64,000 nt of DNA, taken from Armigeres subalbatus (Eukaryota; Arthropoda; Insecta; Diptera; Culicidae). Below the pieces are notes generated by a model. It saw nothing but the letters and a program-made list of their open reading frames with translations. It did not search any database and had not been told where the DNA came from. Made by a program: the position numbers and the translations under genes. The stretch spans positions 403,523,612 through 403,587,611 of the forward strand of contig NC_085141.1 in the NCBI RefSeq assembly GCF_024139115.2. Direction: 5' to 3'. This document shows positions 10,313 through 21,265 of the stretch, piece after piece; position 1 is the first letter of the stretch, and each line of letters starts with the position of its first letter.

Positions 10313-13224
10313 ACGCTTTTTAGTGAAATTTAAGTTCAGCGAATCGAATCTCAATCTATTTTATTGATATTTTTGTCGAATTAGAAAACCCTTTCAACAT
10401 AACATCGATTTTTTTTTCTTTCATCCGAAAATTTCAATACCGTCACACCCAAAACATTCAAGCCGCACTATGAAACCTCACTGCACCATCAGCGCGCATC
10501 GGATCAAAGTTTCGCTTCGAGGAAATTCAATTGAAATGTTAATTTCGTCACCGACGGTATGTTCAGTTGGTTGGATCTTTTAATTAACGGTGGAAAATTA
10601 AAATGTTAATCGGAGCCTGTTTTGGACATCCAAATATCGTGCATGCTTCTGAATGGCATTCCTGATGTAGTTTATCATAATAATAGGCACATGATTTGAT
10701 GGTGTTGAATGTGTGTTTGTTGATTGTGATCTACTGTATTACATATCAATGTCAGATGAAATATATCGATATTTCAGGAATTTATTAATTATGCATGTGG
10801 AATGACTGCTTCTGCACAACCAAAAAAGTTTAATCAAGAGTTCGAAAAATGGCGAATTATATGTATGTTCGAAGCGGCTCTCATCGATAGTGTGGAGTTC
10901 AAAAGTGAGATCAATAAAGTATATACAATAGAATAAGTTAAGTAAATTCAATCCGGTATATGGAATTCAACATAACTTCCGAATTTAAGTCTTGAACAAA
11001 TGTAAACGTAGATAAAGTTCATATCATACCAAAACCCCCAGCCCACGCTTCCATTTCAGAACATGGAAAATGATGCAGTCATTTGCGACAGCGTGTAGCA
11101 CAGGTTGAAATGCATTCATGGAAAGGAGGTTTTTTGTATCTTTTGTTCACAAGCGTCATAAAACGTCACCGTCTACTGCGGCATACATGTAGGTCGACGA
11201 TTTATGAGTCGACGACGGTTTGCTAAAGTTGATAATACTGTGATTCGTGTTATAATGAGTACGTCTTGTCGAGATTTTATGTTTCACTAAAATATTATTC
11301 CTGCGAGAGATGTGAGTTTTTTTGGGACGGAAAAATTGGCATCAGACTTTTGAGCCTTGTGTCGTGGAATAAAGCCTCTGTGTATGATACATGTCTGAAT
11401 ATTTGCAAAAAAAAAACTCTGATTATTCCACTTTACGATAATAGTGCCTTTCTCGTGGATTATCATAAAATAGTATTTTGGCCAAAACTGTTCAGTTCAT
11501 CCCATAGTTTGATCTAGTCCATTTTCAATAGGAAACAATGGATTTCCCGTCGAATTCAATTCGATGCAAACAAATCGGATAAGGATAAGTGCCTGAAAAA
11601 TTAATGGCATCTTTAGCGCACAGACACCCAGAGTTTTTATTAGTTCATTTCAGCGGTAATAATCAAGTTCTTTACCTACCGAAAGAAGTTCTAGCTTTTA
11701 GAGAATCCACGTATTTCAGGCTCGTAACTATGAAGCAGTAGAGCACCGATGTTCATTATAAACAAATCCCAATGGTATTTCTTTAAAATTTATATTCATA
11801 ATTTATAATCATTGATATCGCAGATTCGATTAAAAAAAACTAACGGACCAAACTGTTAAAATTGAAATATCAATCGCATGATGCATGGCATCGCATCTCA
11901 AAAGTATCCATCACCCCCATAATTATGCCGTGCTATCACTTCGCCTTCTGAACTCACCGTCCAACCCACTTTAGCAAAACCAAGTTAACTTGAGTCAAGA
12001 AATACGAGAAAGTTATCTGAAATAAAATGCACTGACTGTTGCACGTATCGCCAATTGCCATGCGAAAGGCTGCTTGTATGTTTTCTCCGTCTGAGGAAAG
12101 TACGTACGAACGGCCAATCCAGTCTGCAAGTGGAAAAAGGGGAAAACGATTCCACAGAAAACATGATTTCGGAAAGGCAAGCGAACGGGAATCCAATTCC
12201 CCATAAATCAATCCCATTTTCGACAACAGCTTCAAGCTGGATTGAAACAAAAATCGGTACACTGCCTTGCGGGCAGAACGGTTCTGGGAAATGATGGACT
12301 ACGTTCCCTCGAGGATTCCGCCCACCACCACGAAACGCCCGACGAGCAGTGGTCATACAGAGAGTGGTTTTATTTCGTTTAAAGCTTTCAAAGTAATTGC
12401 ATTTTTGTTAAATTGGCGTAAGATATCAATGTTAAGGAACAGCGATCCGAAGGATTTTTTTTCAATCGTGGTGTAAAACAACATCGTGGGATAATCTATT
12501 TCCTTCTTTCGGGTGTTTTGTTGTGATTTTGTCTTCCCACAATACGCTTCTTTTACCAATCGATAAGGTAATTGTTTAAAGTTTGGAATACGCATTTGAA
12601 CGGCAGTGTGATTCCCTCACTGTTTGGAAACAAAGACGAAAGAAGTTAGTATTTTAAAATCAACGCAAACGTATCTCATGTAAACTTTCGCAATGTCTTG
12701 ATAAGAAATTGCTGCTGATGGCCTCGTTAGACCTTAATTACCGACGCAGAACAGAAAATGGTTATTCATTACCTCGAGACTTTTCAGTTTGACCCAATTA
12801 TTTTTTTCGAGGCCGGCACTTCAAAGCATCATAAAACATCGCTGCTCTTTCATAAATCTCATTGGCTCCTAATTGACGGCAGAATTCGAAGAATTTACTG
12901 TCCAAGTCGGTTGCTTGCTATTTTTATTACTTCTGACATCACTTTTTCGCAAGGAATTGCGGGACATAATTCTTGTGCAAAACCCACAAACGGTATTACG
13001 GTAAGGAAACTTACGAACGCCATCATCCAATTTTGTTGACGTGGCAGCATGGTATTTCAGGGAACGATATTGCTCACGCTATCAGCCAATGATAATCGAT
13101 CTCGATCCGAGGGTTTCCACAAGTATCAAATACATGAAACACTTTTTGGAAATAAATATAAAGATGAGCTTGATTTCCGTACAATATTGTCATGAGTAGA
13201 TGCATGCATAATTGTTTGCTACTT
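10313..13224. other. Non-coding stretch with no recognised gene
   Basis: AT-rich sequence with only short ORFs. The densest overlap of open frames is at about 11,950-12,360 on the minus strand, where three frames are open at once. No domain, splice structure or repeat similarity to the rest of the window was recognised there. Confidence 0.5.
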
Positions 13225-13676
13225 ACTTGATCAGCTACAGCTCTTCGATGAAGCTATGTCGAATGAAGAATCCTTCTGCACTGGACTTGATCCTAGGCCA
13301 ATTGCTTCCAGCCGCCCTGAACGTTGAGCGCCCTCAATTCATCTTCAACTGCAAAAATCCATCGTGTACGCGGCCTCACTAAGCCTGTGGCCTCTTCCGG
13401 GTTCTCTACTAAATATTATCTTCACGTGGCGTTCTTCCGACATACAAACAACGTGTCCAGCCCACCGTAGTCTGCCGTGTTGTATAAGCTTAACTATATC
13501 CAGCTCTTATACACCTGGTACAACTCGTGATTCATGCGACGCCGCCAGATACAGTTTTCCTCTTTACCACCGAGTATTGTTCGTAGCTGGCTGGAGTCCG
13601 CAATAAACCCAAATTCTTCTACCACTTCAAATATTTCACCATCCAGCACCATTCCGCTACCACCACCACTAATGAT

Positions 13677-13968
13677 CCCAAGTAACATTTCAATGTAAAT
13701 ATTCTTATTGGGGTTATTCATTTGACCACATTACGACCCAAAATTATGGCTTTGATCAAGCTTTGAAAATTGAACTTATTATGCTCTTCGTTACAACCGT
13801 TGTGCTGCTAACAAGACCAGTCGGCATTTGACGTTTGAAGCTTTTCGAGCAGATTTATTAGAGGTTTATTGATAGCAATAAGATCGCCAATAAATCTGAG
13901 CAACTAGCCATGGTGACTGCTGTCATAAATCCGCTATAAGAATTAAATAAATCTAACAAGCATGAAAA
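13677..13968. mobile_element. ~290-bp insertion inside family B copy, unclassified
   Basis: Absent from the corresponding place in the copy at 36.9-39.9 kb (between the serine/glycine-rich segment and the motif reading MVAGNQ). The insert is AT-rich, has no ORF, and its ends are only weakly inverted. A degenerate MITE is the simplest reading. Confidence 0.5.
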
Positions 13969-14040
13969 TTGTTGATTGTACTTCGACCATGTACTTCGTT
14001 TTGCTGGTATTGATCATGAGTCGAATCCTCGCTGTCTCCC

Positions 14041-14301
14041 TCATAAAAGACACAATAATATCGATATCGTGCGCATAGCCCAGGAGCATATGCGATCTTG
14101 TCTCCTAATCGCTCCCTCGAGTTTTATGTTGAACAGTAGATTCGAGAGTGCATCACCCTGCTTCAATCCATCTAAGGTAACAAATGACGTCGATATTTCA
14201 TCCGCAACCCTTACACTTGATTTCGATCCGTCCGATCCGATCCGGTCCGGTCCGATTTCCATCAGTTCGCCGGAAAACCATGTTCTAGCATAATTTGCCA
14301 T
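14041..14301 (-). pseudogene. RT palm fragment, RTE-like family B
   Basis: Shows SSVRVADEISTSFVTLDGLKQGDALSNLLFN, split here for length: the LKQGDALSNLLFN part is the reverse transcriptase motif B block. It aligns with the same place in the intact-frame copy around 37,700-37,860. Upstream and downstream parts are in other frames. Confidence 0.7.
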
Positions 14302-14391
14302 AATTCATTCCGTTTCACTGAATCGTACGCCGCCTTGAAATCAATAAACAGATGATGTGTCTGCAAGTTGTACTCCCGGAATTTATCAAGG

Positions 14392-14685
14392 ACTAGTTTA
14401 TTTGTGGACGCAGAAGCGCCCGAGGCAAGTGTTTTTTTTTTTATGTTAATGGTTCATTAATTCATGCATTTAAAAAAATCAAAATTTTCAACGTCTGTTG
14501 TCTGTGATTTTTTTTCATCAAATGCTTTGTCTGGTTGTCTAAGGTTGTCACTGGTTTTGTTTTCTGTATCTGATAGTAAAAAACAATTGAAGAGTCAAAT
14601 ATTTTATTTTTTGTTAGAATTTCCCCGCGTGCTGCGTCTGGTTGGCTAGTCACCGGACAGACAAACAGGGCTATTATATATAGTA
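14392..14685 (-). mobile_element. ~295-bp dispersed element, second copy at 52,111-52,434 in opposite orientation
   Basis: Inserted in the family B copy between CAAGGA and TTTGTCTCAGG. The whole insert is the reverse complement of 52,125-52,420, including ACTAGTTTATTTGTGGACGC at one end and GGACAGACAAACAGGGCTAT at the other. No protein-coding capacity. The 52-kb copy is flanked by a 14-bp direct repeat, which suggests insertion through an RNA intermediate or a transposase with long duplications. Class unknown. Confidence 0.8.
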
Positions 14686-15011
14686 TTTGTCTCAGGGTAA
14701 ACATTTGATCTTTCGTTGATCGGCCCTCACGAAAACCTGCTTAGTATTCGGCGCAGGACTCTTTGAGCGGTCTCAATATGTTAAACAGAACACGGGACAT
14801 CATTTTGTACGCCGAATTAAGGAGGGTTACTCCTCGGCAATTTGCGCACTCCAGTTTGTGCCGTTTCTTAAAGAGAGGGCAAATGAGGCCGTCTAACCAG
14901 CTAGCAGGCAACTCCTCGTCTTCCCATATTTTAGACTTCATTGAGCTGCTCACTGCCATGTTTGCGAAGTTCGACCGGGTCTTCCCCGCAGCCTTTTTAT
15001 TTTTCAACTCT

Positions 15012-15438
15012 TTAATAGCTTTTTTTACCCCAATCTAGTGTAGACGACTCCCCAGCTTGTCCATCATCGCTAATATTAATTCTTTTCACTGACGCACCGT
15101 CACTTCCACTATTCAACAAAGTCTCGAAGTGTTGCTTCCAACTGGCAGCCACTTCAGTTTTATCTGTCAGCAAATTCCCTTCTTGGTCGTTGCACATGAC
15201 GGGAAATGGCGCTGTCTTTCTCCGCACGCCATTGACAGTCTTATAAAACCTCCGCATATCGTTCGTTCTGCTCCATTCTTTCCTGCGCCTCATTAATTAC
15301 TTGCTCTTCATACTCTTTTTTCTTCCTGCGGTGAGTTCGTTTTTCGGATGCCCTTGCTTCCTTGTACCGATCTCTATACGATCGGGAACCTGACATCAAC
15401 ATCCGGTTTCTGACAACGTTCTCTCTGACACTCCACAT
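15012..15438 (-). pseudogene. RTE-like ORF2 linker fragment (family B)
   Basis: Two overlapping open pieces in different frames give RDRYKEARASEKRTHRRKKKEYEEQVINEAQ and then NDMRRFYKTVNGVRRKTAPF (quoted in parts only). They match the segment between endonuclease and RT of the copy at 38,460-38,760. This copy keeps the CAA codon (EEQVINEAQ) where the 38.6-kb copy has a TAA stop, so it shows the ancestral state. Confidence 0.7.
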
Positions 15439-15962
15439 CGAAACAATCCGTCCTAGGTCGTCTCTGTGCAGTGCCTACCACTTCTCCTGCTGTGTGTGCT
15501 CACCGCTCCATGGATCGACTCCCATAGATCGTTGATGTTGTCGCTAACGTTGATTGCACTTATCCGTTCGTCGAGCTTCTAGCGGTACTCAGCCGATACT
15601 CCTTCCGCGGACAATCGCAGGATATTGTAACGCATCGTTCGCTGCGATCTTTCGTTTGATACAGTTGACAACCGTGATCAAATTTTACTGATAATGTGAG
15701 TGATCAGAGTCAATGTTCGGACTTCTGAATGTTCGCACATCGATGGCATCCGATAAATGGCGCCCATCCACCATGGTCTATCTGGTTGCAAGTTTCACCA
15801 TTTGGGTGTCTTCAGGTGTGCTACTGATGGCCATCCCTCTGGCAGCAGCGAAATTTCCTAACCGTAGGCCGTTGTTATTGGTAGCGGAGTGAAGCCTCTT
15901 CTACCGATTATAGGACGAAAAAATCCTCTCTACCGACCTGAGCGTTAGCGTCTCCGATAACC

Positions 15963-17296
15963 ATTTGGGGAAGGGTCGTTTGGCCGAAACCAATTTGGCC
16001 GAATGCTACTAGGCCGAATCAAACATTAGGCCGAAAGTCGTTTGGCCGAAAGGGTCATTTGGCCGAAAGGGTCATTTGGCCGAAACCGAAAGGATCGTTT
16101 GGCCGAAAATGTCATTTGGCTGAAAGAGTCATTAGACCGAAATAGTCGTTTGGCCGAAAGGGTCATTTGGCCGAAAGCGTCATTTGTCCGGAAGGGTCGT
16201 TTGGCCGAGAGGGTCGTTTGACTGAAAGGGTCATTTGGCAGAAAGGGTCATTAAATGACCTCATGACTCAAATTTTGAACATGAGCATGAGCATGAGTAT
16301 CATGACCGCACAATTCGTAGTTGCTACTCCGTGATTGACTGAACTTGCGAAATTGTACAGAGAACACAATGAATGAGGCTTGAGATTAGCTACCCATTCT
16401 CAATGTACATGTTTCGGGAGCTCAAATATTTAAAGTCAATAACGGCGCCGGCCACGTCCTAACGGTCATATAGAAAAGCAAGGATTGTTAGTCCGGCTCT
16501 TGTTGCTACTAGAGACCGGGTATACCGGGATAATTTATTTGTATTCACTTCGGTAAGCGATGCGATCTATGGGATGGGAAATAACACTAATACGCTGTTT
16601 CGCGACGAGAATTAAAAAAAACACATAAATAAAGCTTAAACAAAAAAAAATGTTTCGCGACGAAAAAGTTAAAACATGCCCGCCCGGTGGTAATAAAAAC
16701 TGAGAACCTGAGCAGCACAAGTCAGACATAAATGGATGCAGCAATTTGATTTTGACCAAATCTGATCACATATGAGTTGCAGTAACCTACGTGGTATGTG
16801 TGCTGCTAGGGGAGATTCGCGTTTTGGACGACCGAACGGAAGCGCAGCACTCTGTACTCACTTGTTTGATGGCTACAGCAAACTATTGGAGATCGCGCTT
16901 GTTTCGACCGGAGCAAAGCGCAATACATGCGCATGAGCCACCGAACAAAATTACGGCGATCGGCCGATCGTTTTGCTTTCCGCACGAAGCAAAACTAAAT
17001 TTCGACAATCGGACGATCCGTTTACTGGAGAAACACGACTGGACAAGAGACAAACTTTCACTTTCTCGCTCGATTGTCCGAAAGGGTCATGTGTATGAAA
17101 AGGTCATTTGACCGAAAAAGTAATTTGGCCGAAAGGGTCGTTTAGCCGGAAGGGTCATTAGGCCGAAAGGGTCATTTGGCCGAAAAGGTCGTTTGGCCTA
17201 AAAGGTCATTTGGTCGAAAGGGTCATTTGGCCGAAAAAGTCGTTTGGCCTAAAAGGTCATTTGGTCGAAAGGGTCATTAGGCCGAAAATATCATTC
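15963..17296. repeat. GGCCGAA-type 17-bp minisatellite block, two arrays around a ~0.8-kb centre
   Basis: Unit GTCATTTGGCCGAAAGG (17 bp) repeats at 15,970-16,255 and again at 17,078-17,295, with many point variants (GTCGTTTGGCC, GTCATTAGGCC). The block starts with GGGGAAGGGTCGTTTGGCC. A matching inverted end with AACGACCCTTCCCCC is seen at about 25,048-25,068, which suggests a family of elements whose ends are themselves repeat units. The block separates two parts of the family B retrotransposon and is therefore likely an insertion. A 105-bp MITE lies inside. Confidence 0.85.
16707..16811 (-). mobile_element. 105-bp MITE with AGCAGCACA ends
   Basis: Ends are CCTGAGCAGCACA and its near inverse TGTGCTGCTAGG. 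The interior includes GTTGCAGTAAC and a TGATCACATATG segment. A second copy in the opposite orientation is at 18,289-18,395, with about 80-85% identity by eye. No ORF. Confidence 0.8.
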
Positions 17297-17356
17297 AGTG
17301 ATATGTATCACTACTCACTTCGCGCTTCTCACTTTTCAAAGTGAGAAATGAGGAAT

Positions 17357-17760
17357 GAGATCGTTTGTCGGTGCGTAATCGTTGATTTGGCTGTAATTGA
17401 AGAATTTGCCCCGTATAGCAAAGCAGCACACGCGACCGTGTGATGAAGATGCCTTTCCTCTGCACGCCAAATCTCCTAATCGTCCCTTCGAGTGCAATGT
17501 TGAATAATAAATTAGAAAGTGCGTCACCCTCCTTCATTCCAGCCAAGGTCACAAACGAGGATGACACTTCGTATGCAATCCGAAAACTTGATCAAACTAT
17601 CTGAAACTGATCAAACCTGTCCACGTGCTATATGGACAGCCCCTAATCAGTTTCACCGGAAAACCTTGTTCAGACATTATCTGTCACAGCTCATTTCTTT
17701 TAACTGAATCGTACGCTGCTTTGAAATCGATGAACATATTATGAATTCAACAAAGTTCAT
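17357..17760 (-). mobile_element. RTE-like family B fragments (endonuclease piece joined to RT piece)
   Basis: 17,357-17,412 matches the endonuclease segment at 39,425-39,478 (INVYAPTNDK region), then the sequence jumps to the RT palm (MSSSFVTLAGMKEGDALSNLLFNIALEG and upstream FIDFKAAYDSV region), running to 17,760. The RT part continues after the I/Jockey-like insertion at 21,097. The join inside 17,412-17,430 is a rearrangement or two adjacent copies. All open frames are short. Confidence 0.75.
17749..17760. repeat. Target-site duplication, left copy (AACAAAGTTCAT)
   Basis: The 12-bp sequence AACAAAGTTCAT occurs here and again at 21,085-21,096, directly on both sides of the ORF1-only retroelement. 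Removing the element and one copy joins two halves of a family B RT fragment. Confidence 0.85.
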
Positions 17761-18288
17761 TCAGATCTTGTCAGCTTTTGGAGCGACAGGACGTGTTTCG
17801 TCAGCGCTTTTGCCGTTAAGTGTAATTTTATTTCGTTTGGTATGTTCGCCTATCTATTTTAAATCGTCGTTAATTTGTCCATCCAAAGTTTAAATCGTTA
17901 TCGTCTCGTGATGTACTATCCCGTGTTAATTTGAATCGGAAAACCGGTTTTCCCTAACATCGGAGCCGCTTGTTTGCGGCAAAAAAAAAATCTGAAACAG
18001 TGAAATTGCGTGCCTTGAAGGACGCCAAGTCTAGCGTCAGGGCAGTGACCTAAGCTGACCCGGATTGACCCTGAATCAAAGTGTGAGAATGTAAGAATTA
18101 CCACCTACTGCTAGATTATACTTACTCTCCAATACTCACCTCCCTTGGTGAGACGGGAGCCCAGTGCCGGCTTTTGTGGCCAAGAATCAACCAAGAAGCA
18201 AAAGTGGTCAAAGAGTGAAGAGAGTTGAGGATTTCGGTTGTGTTGTGCCTTATGGCGGTGGGGCTGACTAGTCCAAGACAAACATCCA

Positions 18289-18395
18289 CCCTAGCAGCAC
18301 ACTTGTTCCACATAAGTTACTGCAACTAATATGTGACCAGATTTAGTCACAATCAAGTTGCTGCAACCATTTTTGTCTTATTTGTGCTGCTCGGG
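18289..18395 (+). mobile_element. 107-bp MITE nested in the 5' region of the ORF1-only element
   Basis: Second copy of the element at 16,707-16,811, inverted relative to it. Ends CCCTAGCAGCACA and TGTGCTGCTCGGG. The interior has GTTACTGCAAC near the left end and GTTGCTGCAAC near the right. Confidence 0.8.
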
Positions 18396-18688
18396 CAGCA
18401 GTGAGAGTGAGAGTAATACGAAGCAAACAGAAAAGAAAACAAGAAAAAAACGTAAAGTGTAAAAGGGGATTTGTTGGCGTAAAGCGTAAAGCTTTCACTC
18501 GTGAGGAACTATTGAGTTAGTGGAGTGCCCAAAGACTAAGGGGTGAAGGTTAGTCGCTCATCTACAGTACTCTTAAAGAGGAAAAGGAGTGAATGCGCTC
18601 ACCAAACAAGTGTACTGAGGGTATTTTTCTCTTCGTTTCTCGCAAAAGTTAGCGCTCACTGCAATTAGCGCAAAATAAACGCTGCCAT

Positions 18689-20246
18689 ATGGCAGCAATA
18701 GCGGGGAATGCATCCCCATGGCTGAACGATCCACCTCCTGGTGGATCAAACATCATTGATGGTAGCCACACGGGTCCCACGCTTCCTCCCTTCATGGACG
18801 GAGGGAATATGCATGGGGCGTTACACGTCCTAAGGATGTCAGCGGAAAGTGGATCACTTCCAAATACGCCTTTCCTCATTCGGAAGTCTATTCAGCAATA
18901 CCTGAACGGAAGAATCGACGGAGCGTTTCCCGAATCCCAGGGTGCCACCTACGCACTAAAGGTTAGAAGCTTACGGCAGTACGGCTTACTTCTGCAAATG
19001 AAAAACTGATTGATGGAACCCGAATCACTGTTATCGAGCACCTGAGTCTAAACACAACTCGGTGCGTTGTCAGTTGCCGCGATGTCATCACAATGTCCGA
19101 AGAAGACCTGCTGGAAGAGTTAAAAGAACAGAGAGTTATAGAGGTTCGTAGGATAACTCGAAAAATGGCGAAAATCGGCAAAACACACCTTCGATTATTC
19201 TCACCGTTCGCGGCACTATTATGCCCAGTTTTGTAGATTTCGGCTACATTCGCTGTCGAACCAGGCCCTATTACCCGTCCCCGATGCAGTGCTTCACTTG
19301 CTGGGGGTACGGGCATACGGGTAAGAGGTGCCAATCGAAGCATCCTGTCTGCGGAAAGTGCTCCGGTGCACACATCATTGCTGGTGATCGTAACTGCCAA
19401 CTTGAAAAATTCTGCGGAAGATGTCAGACAAGCGAACATGCCCTGTCTGAGAGGTCCTGTCCTATCTATGAGAAAGAGAATAAAATCCAAAGAATTAGGG
19501 TTGATCAAGGGCTGTCGTACCCCGATGCCAAACGGGCTTATGAAGTGAGGAACGGATCTGGTGCATACGCTAATGTAGTTGTAGCTGGAAACGAAGAAAT
19601 TCTGGAACAAATGAGCAGCAAAATTGATTTTCTTACTTATCAACTGAAAGAAAAGGACGTTCTCATTAATGAGCTTCGTAACTCTCACCTCCTTTCTCAA
19701 AGCCAATTAGCGGCAAATCCGTCTACTACAGAATTCGGCAAGGATCGTACAGTAGAAGAGCTAGGAGACCAACTCATATTACAAGGAAATCAAATCCAGG
19801 AACTGACCAAACAGCTCAATACTTTCTTAACTGCGGTCATGCCCGCCAATAGTATTTCCGTCGTTAAAAACACTACCCCTAGCGCAATAATAGCTCCCAT
19901 CGGAACACAACTGATTGAAACTCAATCCCAAATCGTGGTAGAATCTGCAACCCCGAAAGACAATAATCCTAGCATGGTCGGAGTTTTTATGACCGACTCC
20001 AGTGATACCTCTCCGGATTCAAGCCCCAATAAGATCATAATCGCTACTCCACGGCCTGTCAGGATACCGCAAAGCTCAAATCAATCAAAAGGAAAGAGGT
20101 CTGACACGCCTTTCCCCTCCGATATGATGTCCAATAAACCACCAAAACGACAGAAAAGCAGTCTTAGCAACACCGATGCGAATCCCAACCATAAGAAAAT
20201 AAAACCTCAAGGAGTTACTTCGGGCGCGCTGTCGAAAAAGAAATAA
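18689..20246 (+). pseudogene. ORF1 (Gag-like, CCHC zinc knuckle) of the I/Jockey-like element, two frameshifts
   Basis: Encodes a nucleic-acid-binding Gag-like protein. The first part (from the ATG at 18,689 to about 19,005) is in one frame, the middle (about 19,003-19,185, with ITVIEHLSLNTTRCVVSCRD) in a second, and the last part (from about 19,190 to the TAA at 20,246) in a third. The last part holds CCHC-type knuckles: CFTCWGYGHTGKRC, then a CGKC...H...C and a CGRCQTSEHALSERSC block, followed by a coiled-coil-like stretch (EEILEQMSSKIDFLTYQLKEK, in part) and a Lys-rich C-terminus. Knuckles of this kind are typical of ORF1 proteins of the I and Jockey groups, where they package the RNA. The broken frame means no full protein is made. 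An internal ATG at 19,221 would give 341 residues, but I do not think it is a real start. Confidence 0.85.
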
Positions 20247-21084
20247 AATCTGCAACGATCTATTAATCAACGGCACAACACAACACGAGAGTAAAGGACG
20301 TCAACGAATTCCAACCTCCCTTGCTATCACAGTTTAACCGGAGGCAGCCAGCCCGGCCCTAGCCGTTTGATGCCGAAATGTCTGGATGCTGTCGATCTTC
20401 GCCAGCCAACTCTGGATCCACACTTTCTACCTCGGTCAATTACGTTTTTGACGGGGTTACATGGAAGAATCTATAAGAAACAAAGTAAAATAAATAAATC
20501 AAAACTAGAACTACTATTCCCAGCCGTTCTCCGCAGGGAATCACACAAAACAAAATGTAAAAAAACACCACACAAACACCTCCTCTATATTTTTCCCCAC
20601 ACCAATCGTGCCTACCAGAGAAAAAGCAAATCTATTAGACAGGGCATTTGTAAAGTAGAGTAAACCAACTAATATGTACGTACAGCTCAAAATCCTATAC
20701 TCGAGGATCTCACCACCACTGCACATGCCCAAGTTCATTATAGTTAGAAATAAGAATAGGGCAACCCATCAAGAGCGATAACACATGCAAGCATATTTTT
20801 TAGTTCAGTGGCTCCACAGCTATTCTAGTAGGCAATAGCGTAAACTATCGTAAAGGTTGCAGTTAAATTAGTAAAACTGTTGTCAAATTCGAATATCCTG
20901 ATCTCTGTGTTATTTAGTCGGAAAACGAATTATAATCGATAATTTCAATCACTCATTGGCGGGACCCCAAGGTTGGGCCCGTAGGGTCGTAGGCCCGTAA
21001 GGTCTACTCTATTACTTTTAATAGTGATGAACTTAATTCAAATTTAAAAAATCACTCAAATAAAGACCTAAAAAAAAAAAAAAG

Positions 21085-21096
21085 AACAAAGTTCAT
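21085..21096. repeat. Target-site duplication, right copy (AACAAAGTTCAT)
   Basis: Exact repeat of 17,749-17,760, immediately after the A-rich tail. Confidence 0.85.
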
Positions 21097-21265
21097 CCGC
21101 AAGGTTGAACATCTCATTCTTCGTTAATCAACCCTCATGAAAACCGACGAAGGACCTCGAGCGATCTCAGTCTGTTAAACAAAATACGCGCCAGAATTTT
21201 GAACGTCGAGCTCAGAAGAATAATCCCTCTGTAATTGGCACACTCTAGTCCTTTTCTTACAGATC
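21097..21265 (-). mobile_element. RTE-like family B fragment, continuation of 17,357-17,760
   Basis: Matches 38,015-38,190 of the better copy (region just before YQAGFREGRSTTDQMF and the NYRGITLLNS block; here CANYRGIILLSSTFKILARILFNRLRSLE, quoted in part). It directly continues the fragment that was interrupted by the ORF1-only element. Confidence 0.75.

Larger units (their letters stand above)
13225..15962 (-). mobile_element. RTE-like retrotransposon, family B, degenerate copy with two insertions
   Basis: Colinear with the better copy at 36,850-39,350 on the minus strand: 3' end and C-terminal region at 13,225-13,676, mid-RT at 13,969-14,391, RT start and linker at 14,686-15,440, endonuclease end at 15,440-15,962. 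Two foreign pieces of about 0.29 kb each interrupt it (13,677-13,968 and 14,392-14,685). Readable peptides include VRVADEISTSFVTLDGLKQGDALSNLLFN (motif B area; only part of it is continuous with flanking RT) and NDMRRFYKTVNGVRRKTAPFPVMC. Many frameshifts and small deletions. The homology stops at 15,962 where a GGCCGAA-repeat block begins, and resumes at about 17,357. Confidence 0.85.
17761..21084 (+). mobile_element. I/Jockey-like non-LTR element, ORF1 only, with complete ends
   Basis: A 3.3-kb element bounded by a 12-bp target duplication. It has a ~930-bp 5' untranslated region (with a nested MITE at 18,289-18,395), a frameshifted ORF1 (18,689-20,246) with CCHC zinc knuckles, about 840 bp of 3' region and a terminal A-run at 21,070-21,083. 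No endonuclease or reverse transcriptase is present between ORF1 and the tail, so it was mobilised by a relative's enzymes or lost ORF2 afterwards. Placement in the I/Jockey group follows from the zinc-knuckle style and the presence of a separate ORF1. Confidence 0.85.

Noticed and set aside
4500..10354. Giant ORFs (1,478, 1,925, 1,113 and 1,050 codons) over the G/T array
   Set aside because: All frames on both strands are open because the 10- and 11-bp units contain no stop codon; the peptides are pure repeats and overlap each other.
11954..12356. Overlapping ORFs of 102 and 123 codons
   Set aside because: Several frames open together in a locally GC-richer patch, with no recognisable protein features.
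15963..17296. CRISPR-like array
   Set aside because: The 17-bp units abut without unique spacers, occur in inverted arrays, and the surrounding sequence is clearly eukaryotic.
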